From NCBI GenBank assembly GCA_041946965.1, contig JBHGBM010000040.1:1-45093 (forward strand): a DNA stretch of 45,093 nucleotides. Direction: 5' to 3'. Source of the stretch: JBHGBM01 sp041946965. Its GTDB lineage: Bacteria > Acidobacteriota > Terriglobia > Bryobacterales > Bryobacteraceae. A model generated the notes under the pieces. The model did no database searches. It saw only the letters and a list, made by a program, of their open reading frames with translations, and was not told where the DNA came from. The stretch's first letter is position 1; the number at the start of each line of letters is the position of its first letter. A program made the translations under genes and the position numbers. This document shows, piece by piece, positions 42,201-45,093 of the stretch.

Positions 42201-42513
42201 GCTCGAGCGTGAAATCGGCCGCCGCACCGGATTGGACCTCGCGGCGGGCGGGCTGGAAACCGAACATTTCCACGGTTACGCTCCACGCGCCGGGGCCGAG
42301 GTGGAGCTCATAGCGCCCGTCTTCGGCCGTGGTGGTCACGTGCTTCTGCGGGCCCTGGACAGCCGTGACGGAGGCGCCCGGAACCGGGATATCGCCCGCG
42401 CGCACGATTCCGCCTGTTTTCAGCGGCGCCTGCGCGGCCGCGCACAGCACGAGCACCGCCGGCAAGAACATGGCAGGAAAAACCCCCTGACCCGCGAATC
42501 TGAAACGGTACAC
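39223..42513 (-). CDS. TonB-dependent receptor-like protein with RGG/GGPP-rich linker
   Basis: A 1096-aa Oar-like receptor. Start GTG 42513 gives a basic signal-peptide n-region (MYRFRFAGQG) before FLPAVLVLCAAAQA; an internal ATG at 42471 is the alternative. The carboxypeptidase-regulatory domain covers about 33-110 (DGRYELHLGPGAWSVTVEMF). After a plug-like NEAFLVSGSLSSGL, a low-complexity region at about 175-285 is almost wholly Gly, Pro, Arg and Met, with repeats GGGPPMMGGG and many RGG/GRG triplets. The barrel follows (IRGALYWTLSNSALDARPYS, then GGSVFGRTFVFLNFF) and ends TVNATLRIRF. The classical plug seems shortened compared with the other receptors. It lies 65 nt after the deacylase gene and directly before the VWFA gene on the same strand. 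Confidence 0.9.
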   Translation of the reverse strand: MYRFRFAGQGVFPAMFLPAVLVLCAAAQAPLKTGGIVRAGDIPVPGASVTAVQGPQKHVTTTAEDGRYELHLGPGAWSVTVEMFGFQPARREVQSGAAADFTLELKPYAAARPAAPRQEAFQALNVTQTAETQIQQALDSAPAHEAPPVDAVNANEAFLVSGSLSSGLQEATREDMHGPGRGEFGRGEFGGGPPGAESMRGGAPSEGGGPPSIMGSRGGLSGRGGGPPMMGGGGRGGPPMMGGGRGGGRDPRGSSRGGSRGRPIPGASFGNRAGRGRGGIRGALYWTLSNSALDARPYSLTGQEVPKPSYAQNRFGAMAGGSVFGRTFVFLNFFMTRGRGPYSALATLPSPLERAGDFSQSVTRAAVQIYDPLTGLPFPGNVVPASRVDRAAAGLLNFIPLPNLPGRVQNYQNTGSEGNDSSNFSIRVNRSLGTSNRIDAHVNSQWRNSTNLQLYGFRDTLDGNGWSVGGGWTHNITRRIHNNLRLELSRNRSETVPFFAFRRDVAGELGISGVARDPVNWGPPNLNFTNFGGLTDASPVLRRDQTASLNNGVTVMRGKHTFSTGFGYRRMQVNTRTDQNARGTFTFSGLSTSGFNAQGQPLAGTGFDFADFLLGLPQSSSVRFGDSNTYFRASAYSAYAMDDWRARANLTINLGLRYEYFTPYHEKFGRMANLDIAPGFTGVAVVTPGVAGPYSGAFAAGLIDPDRNNLSPRLAMAWRPFPKRSTQIRMGYGIFHNGSIYNQFPSRLAAQPPFAKTATVNTSLARTLTLANGFAATPAQSITNTYAVDRYYRVAYAQTWNFAVQQSLPHRLVVEVGYLGTKGTRLDIQRLPNRAAPGSPLTAEQRRQIGNAVGFTFDSSQGNSIYHAGQARFTRRFSRGLSANLMYTYSKSIDNASTLGGGGAVVAQNDNDLRAERGRSSFNQIHTLNLFYVVSSPISDRSGAGTRQRLLKDWTFSGGMSASSGSPFTARVMGNQSDTGGTGAIGAGRADATGLPVNSGSGFFNPAAFTTPPSGRFGNAGRNTIDGPGRVSLNLSLSRSFAITERKRVELRVDSQNFTNHVAITGLGTVVNASNYGLATAAGRMRTVNATLRIRF

Positions 42514-42578
42514 TGCCCCTTAACTCCTGTTTGCACCCATCGCCATGAATAGCAATGATGTTTCCGGCCGCCGGAACG

Positions 42579-44120
42579 TTACTGGCGGCGCAGCACGCGC
42601 CCGGGACGCTCTTCGGTCATCTTGCCGTCGAGCAGGATGGGCTTCCCATTCACCAGGACGTGGTGGACTCCCACGGCGTACTGGTGCGGCTGAGTGAAGG
42701 TGGCGCGGTCGGCGATTACGGCCGGGTCGAAGACAGCGATGTCGGCCTTCATGCCGGGCCGCAAGAGGCCGCGGTCGAGCAGGCGCAGGCGGTTGGCGGG
42801 CAGCGTGGTCATGCGGCGCACGGCGTCTTCGAGGGTGAGCGCGCCGCGCTCCCGCACGTACACACCGAGCACGCGCGCGAAGGCGCCGTAGCTGCGCGGG
42901 TGCGGCGCCGCTTCGCCGAAGACCTGTATGCCGCCGTCGGAGGCGACCATGGTGAACGGGTAGCGCAGGATGCGCTCGACGTCGGTTTCCGCGATGGCGT
43001 GGTAGACCGCCGAGCAGCCGCCCTTCTCCTGAATGTCCATGGCGACTTCGGCCGCGTTTTCGGGCGTGGGCGCGAGGCCGCGCGCGTCCGTGATCTGGGC
43101 CAGGCTGCGGCCGGCCAGGGTGGGATCGAAGGCGCACGCCGCCATGAAAATGTTCTTGGCGTCGCCGCCGCCGCGGTTATCGAGGATGTTGCGCACCACG
43201 GCGCTCTTGATGCGCGCGCGGGTTTCCGGATCGCGCAGGCGCTTTGCCAGCCCGCCTCCCGCTTGCGCCCATTGCGGAAATAGCGCGGCGGTGCCGGTGG
43301 AAGAGGCGGTGTAAGGGTACTGGTCGATGGTCACGTCCACGCCGCGCGCCCGCGCCTCCGCCACCAGCGCCAGGGTCTTTTCGCTGGCGCCCCAGTTGGC
43401 GCGCCCGATGATCTTATGATGGGTGATCTGGGTGGGCAGCCGTCCCTCTTCGCCGATGCGTATGGTTTCGCGCACGCCGGCGAGCACGCCGCCGGCTTCC
43501 TCGCGCATGTGCGAGATGTGTACGCCGCCCATTTCGCCCACCACGCGGGCGATCTCGATGACTTCCTCGGTGGGCGTGTAATTGCCGGGCACATAGAACA
43601 GTCCTGTGGAAAGGCCGAAGGCTCCGTCCCGCATGGCGCCGCGCGCCAATTCCTTCATCTTTTCGATTTCCCCGGCGGTGGCCTTGCGGTTTTCCGTGCC
43701 GATTACGGCGGCGCGGATGCTGCCCTGGCCCGCGAGCATGGCGAAGTTCACGGCCGGGCGCGCCGCCTCCACCTTGGCCAGAAAGGGCGCGAGGGGGAGC
43801 GGCGAGCTGCCGTCCTGCCCTTCGATGAGGGTGGTGACGCCTTGCCGCACGTAGTTTTCGGCGGTGGGGACGGCGAAGATGCCGCGCCGGGCGTGCGTGT
43901 GGATATCGATGAATCCGGGGGCGATCACCAGGCCGCGCGCGTCGATCACCGCCGCCGCACGCGCTCCGGAGAGGTCGCCGATGGCGGCGATGGTGTCGCC
44001 GCGCACGCCGACGTCGGCGGTGTACCAGGGGGCGCCGGTGCCGTCGATCACGCGCCCGCCGCGGAGGATCACGTCGTAGCCGGGCGCCAGCAAAGTCAGA
44101 AACAGGACCAGAGGCAGCAC
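42579..44120 (-). CDS. N-acyl-D-amino-acid deacylase family amidohydrolase
   Basis: A 513-aa metal-dependent hydrolase of the amidohydrolase superfamily that removes acyl groups from D-amino acids; relatives include dihydroorotase-like and D-glutamate deacylases. The first metal motif is APGFIDIHTHAR (HxH). Others are MREGA-type AMRDGAFGLSTGLFYVPG, HISHMREEAGG, QITHHKIIG, DVTIDQYPYTAS and the late catalytic Asp in VASDGGI. The tail has FDPAVIADRATFTQPHQYAV. A short hydrophobic N-terminus (MLPLVLFLTLLAPG) implies export. The start is uncertain: GTG 44120 is chosen for the signal peptide; GTG 44138 is in frame upstream. It heads the minus-strand run and may act on D-amino-acid peptides taken up by the next receptor, which is an inference. 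Confidence 0.9.
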   Translation of the reverse strand: MLPLVLFLTLLAPGYDVILRGGRVIDGTGAPWYTADVGVRGDTIAAIGDLSGARAAAVIDARGLVIAPGFIDIHTHARRGIFAVPTAENYVRQGVTTLIEGQDGSSPLPLAPFLAKVEAARPAVNFAMLAGQGSIRAAVIGTENRKATAGEIEKMKELARGAMRDGAFGLSTGLFYVPGNYTPTEEVIEIARVVGEMGGVHISHMREEAGGVLAGVRETIRIGEEGRLPTQITHHKIIGRANWGASEKTLALVAEARARGVDVTIDQYPYTASSTGTAALFPQWAQAGGGLAKRLRDPETRARIKSAVVRNILDNRGGGDAKNIFMAACAFDPTLAGRSLAQITDARGLAPTPENAAEVAMDIQEKGGCSAVYHAIAETDVERILRYPFTMVASDGGIQVFGEAAPHPRSYGAFARVLGVYVRERGALTLEDAVRRMTTLPANRLRLLDRGLLRPGMKADIAVFDPAVIADRATFTQPHQYAVGVHHVLVNGKPILLDGKMTEERPGRVLRRQ

Positions 44121-44142
44121 GCGATCATTGTATTCCACTGGC

Positions 44143-44171
44143 TTGACCGCGAAATTTTCGGACAATAAAAT
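44143..44171 (+). promoter_or_regulatory. probable sigma70 promoter of the 44187 receptor
   Basis: TTGACC (44143-44148) and TAAAAT (44166-44171) with a 17-nt spacer. The expected start is near 44178, leaving a leader of roughly 9 nt, which still includes part of the TTTAGG ribosome site. Confidence 0.65.
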
Positions 44172-44186
44172 CTCTTTAGGCTTGGA

Positions 44187-45093
44187 ATGGGAACTTGCAT
44201 GCGGGCGACATTCGCCGCCGCGATTCTGCTTGGGGCCGGGGTGTGCCGCGGGCAGGCGCCGGCCAGCACCGTGGTCGGGCAGGTGCGGGACGCGAGCGGC
44301 GCTTCCGTGGCCGGCGCCGCCCTGGCGCTGAAGCACGTGGACACCAACGAAACCCGGCGCGCCGTCACGGGCTCGGACGGCGAGTTCACCATCCCCGACC
44401 TCGCCCCGGGCGCGTATGAGCTTACCGCGGAGAAGGAAGGCTTCGAGCGGCTGCATCAGACCGGGCTGGTGCTGGCGGTGGACCAGATCGCGCGTCTCGA
44501 CCTCGCGTTGAAGGTCGGCTCGGTCACCCAGACCGTGGAGGTGACGGCGGAGACGCCGCTGCTCAACACGGAAAACGCGAGTAAGGGGGACGTGATTGTC
44601 ACCGAGGAGATCGCGGAGATGCCGCTCGAAGGCCGCGATTTCCAGGACCTCGCGTTCCTGGTTCCGGGCGTGGCGCGCAAGCCGCAGGGCGGCAGCGGCT
44701 CCAACATGGCGATCAACGGCGCGCGCGCGGACAACACCAACTTCACTATCGACGGCTTCAACGACCAGAACCCGCGCGGCGGCGGCGCGCAGGCCCGCCC
44801 GCCGGTCCACACCATGCAGGAGTTCAAGATGCAGACCTCGGGCTATTCGGCCGAAACCGGCCGCGTGGCGGGCGGGGTCATGAACATGGTGCTGAAGTCG
44901 GGCGGCAACCGCGTGCACGGCGATATTTTCGAGTTCATCCGCAACGAGTTGTTCGACGCGCGGAATTTTTTCGCCATCGAGCGTCCCAAGCTGCGCCGCA
45001 ACCAGTTCGGCGCCACCCTCAGCGGACCCGTGTGGATCCCGCGCATTTACAACGGCCGCAACCGCACGTTCTTCCTGTTCGGCTGGGAAAGCC
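44187..45093 (+). CDS. TonB-dependent receptor-like protein, C-terminus cut by window edge
   Basis: The first 302 codons of a fifth Oar-like receptor, open to the window end. ATG 44187 (MGTCMRATFAAAILLGAGV) or 44199 starts a signal peptide; the first has TTTAGG at a good distance. The carboxypeptidase-regulatory domain at about 28-115 contains VVGQVRDASGASVAGAALAL and GEFTIPDLAPGAYELTAEKE. The plug shows TEEIAEMPLEGRDFQDLAFL, MAINGARADNTNFTIDGFND, VMNMVLKSGGNRVHGDIFEF and FDARNFFAIERPKLRRNQFG. The last visible part, GPVWIPRIYNGRNRTFFLFG, is the usual first barrel strand. It has its own promoter and is divergent from the deacylase gene. Confidence 0.92.
   Translation, partial: MGTCMRATFAAAILLGAGVCRGQAPASTVVGQVRDASGASVAGAALALKHVDTNETRRAVTGSDGEFTIPDLAPGAYELTAEKEGFERLHQTGLVLAVDQIARLDLALKVGSVTQTVEVTAETPLLNTENASKGDVIVTEEIAEMPLEGRDFQDLAFLVPGVARKPQGGSGSNMAINGARADNTNFTIDGFNDQNPRGGGAQARPPVHTMQEFKMQTSGYSAETGRVAGGVMNMVLKSGGNRVHGDIFEFIRNELFDARNFFAIERPKLRRNQFGATLSGPVWIPRIYNGRNRTFFLFGWES

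Overview
The window looks like a chromosomal segment of a high-GC soil-type Acidobacteriota, most likely of the Solibacter/Bryobacter kind. This is an inference from gene content: five very large outer-membrane receptors with an N-terminal carboxypeptidase-regulatory-like domain (Oar-like TonB-dependent receptors), Tat-exported sulfatases, secreted beta-propeller (BNR/sialidase-like) proteins, an acidobacterial-type VWFA protein and a PEP-CTERM protein. I saw no rRNA, CRISPR, insertion sequence or prophage.

Layout. 1-6909: a receptor cut by the left window edge, preceded on the same strand by a Tat-exported sulfatase; divergent from it, an uncharacterised protein is translationally coupled to a second sulfatase. 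6917-8574: homoserine kinase (thrB), a coupled Tat-exported HELLH protein and tRNA-Val(TAC). 8711-11538: three small or mid-size secreted proteins, including a trypsin-like serine protease, with clear promoters and terminators. 11656-30187 is the centre of interest, a probable glycan-utilisation locus. It holds a receptor with an apparent 1-nt frameshift, a BNR_4 propeller and an MFS transporter (+); a four-gene overlapping operon for a secreted esterase, an FAD oxidoreductase, a DapA-family aldolase and a sialidase-like propeller (-); a GntR/FCD regulator (+); a secreted beta-helix protein (-); and a second receptor followed by two more propellers (+).

A shared imperfect dyad, CG-N-TA-N-CG-N-TA-N-CG, sits in the gntR/esterase intergenic region (22167-22180) and directly after a near-consensus promoter of the second receptor (24895-24908). 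I infer that the GntR protein represses both transcription units. The likely flow is: secreted propeller and beta-helix proteins cut or bind a polysaccharide, receptors import the pieces across the outer membrane, the MFS protein crosses the inner membrane, and the FAD enzyme and aldolase process a sugar acid. The substrate is not determined; the aldolase and FCD regulator favour a uronate or other keto-deoxy acid.

30210-36449: a radical SAM/SPASM protein, a possible small coiled-coil protein, a CDF zinc transporter, a 73-nt imperfect palindrome, two secreted proteins of unknown role and a PEP-CTERM protein, with several strong hairpins between genes. 36810-44120 is a minus-strand run of N-acyl-D-amino-acid deacylase, receptor with an RGG-rich linker, VWFA protein and STAS-domain protein. 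44143-45093: a strong promoter and the first 302 codons of a fifth receptor, cut by the right edge.

Functions come from reading motifs and from general knowledge of the families; no database search was run. Many long open frames antisense to real genes are high-GC artefacts and are left out.
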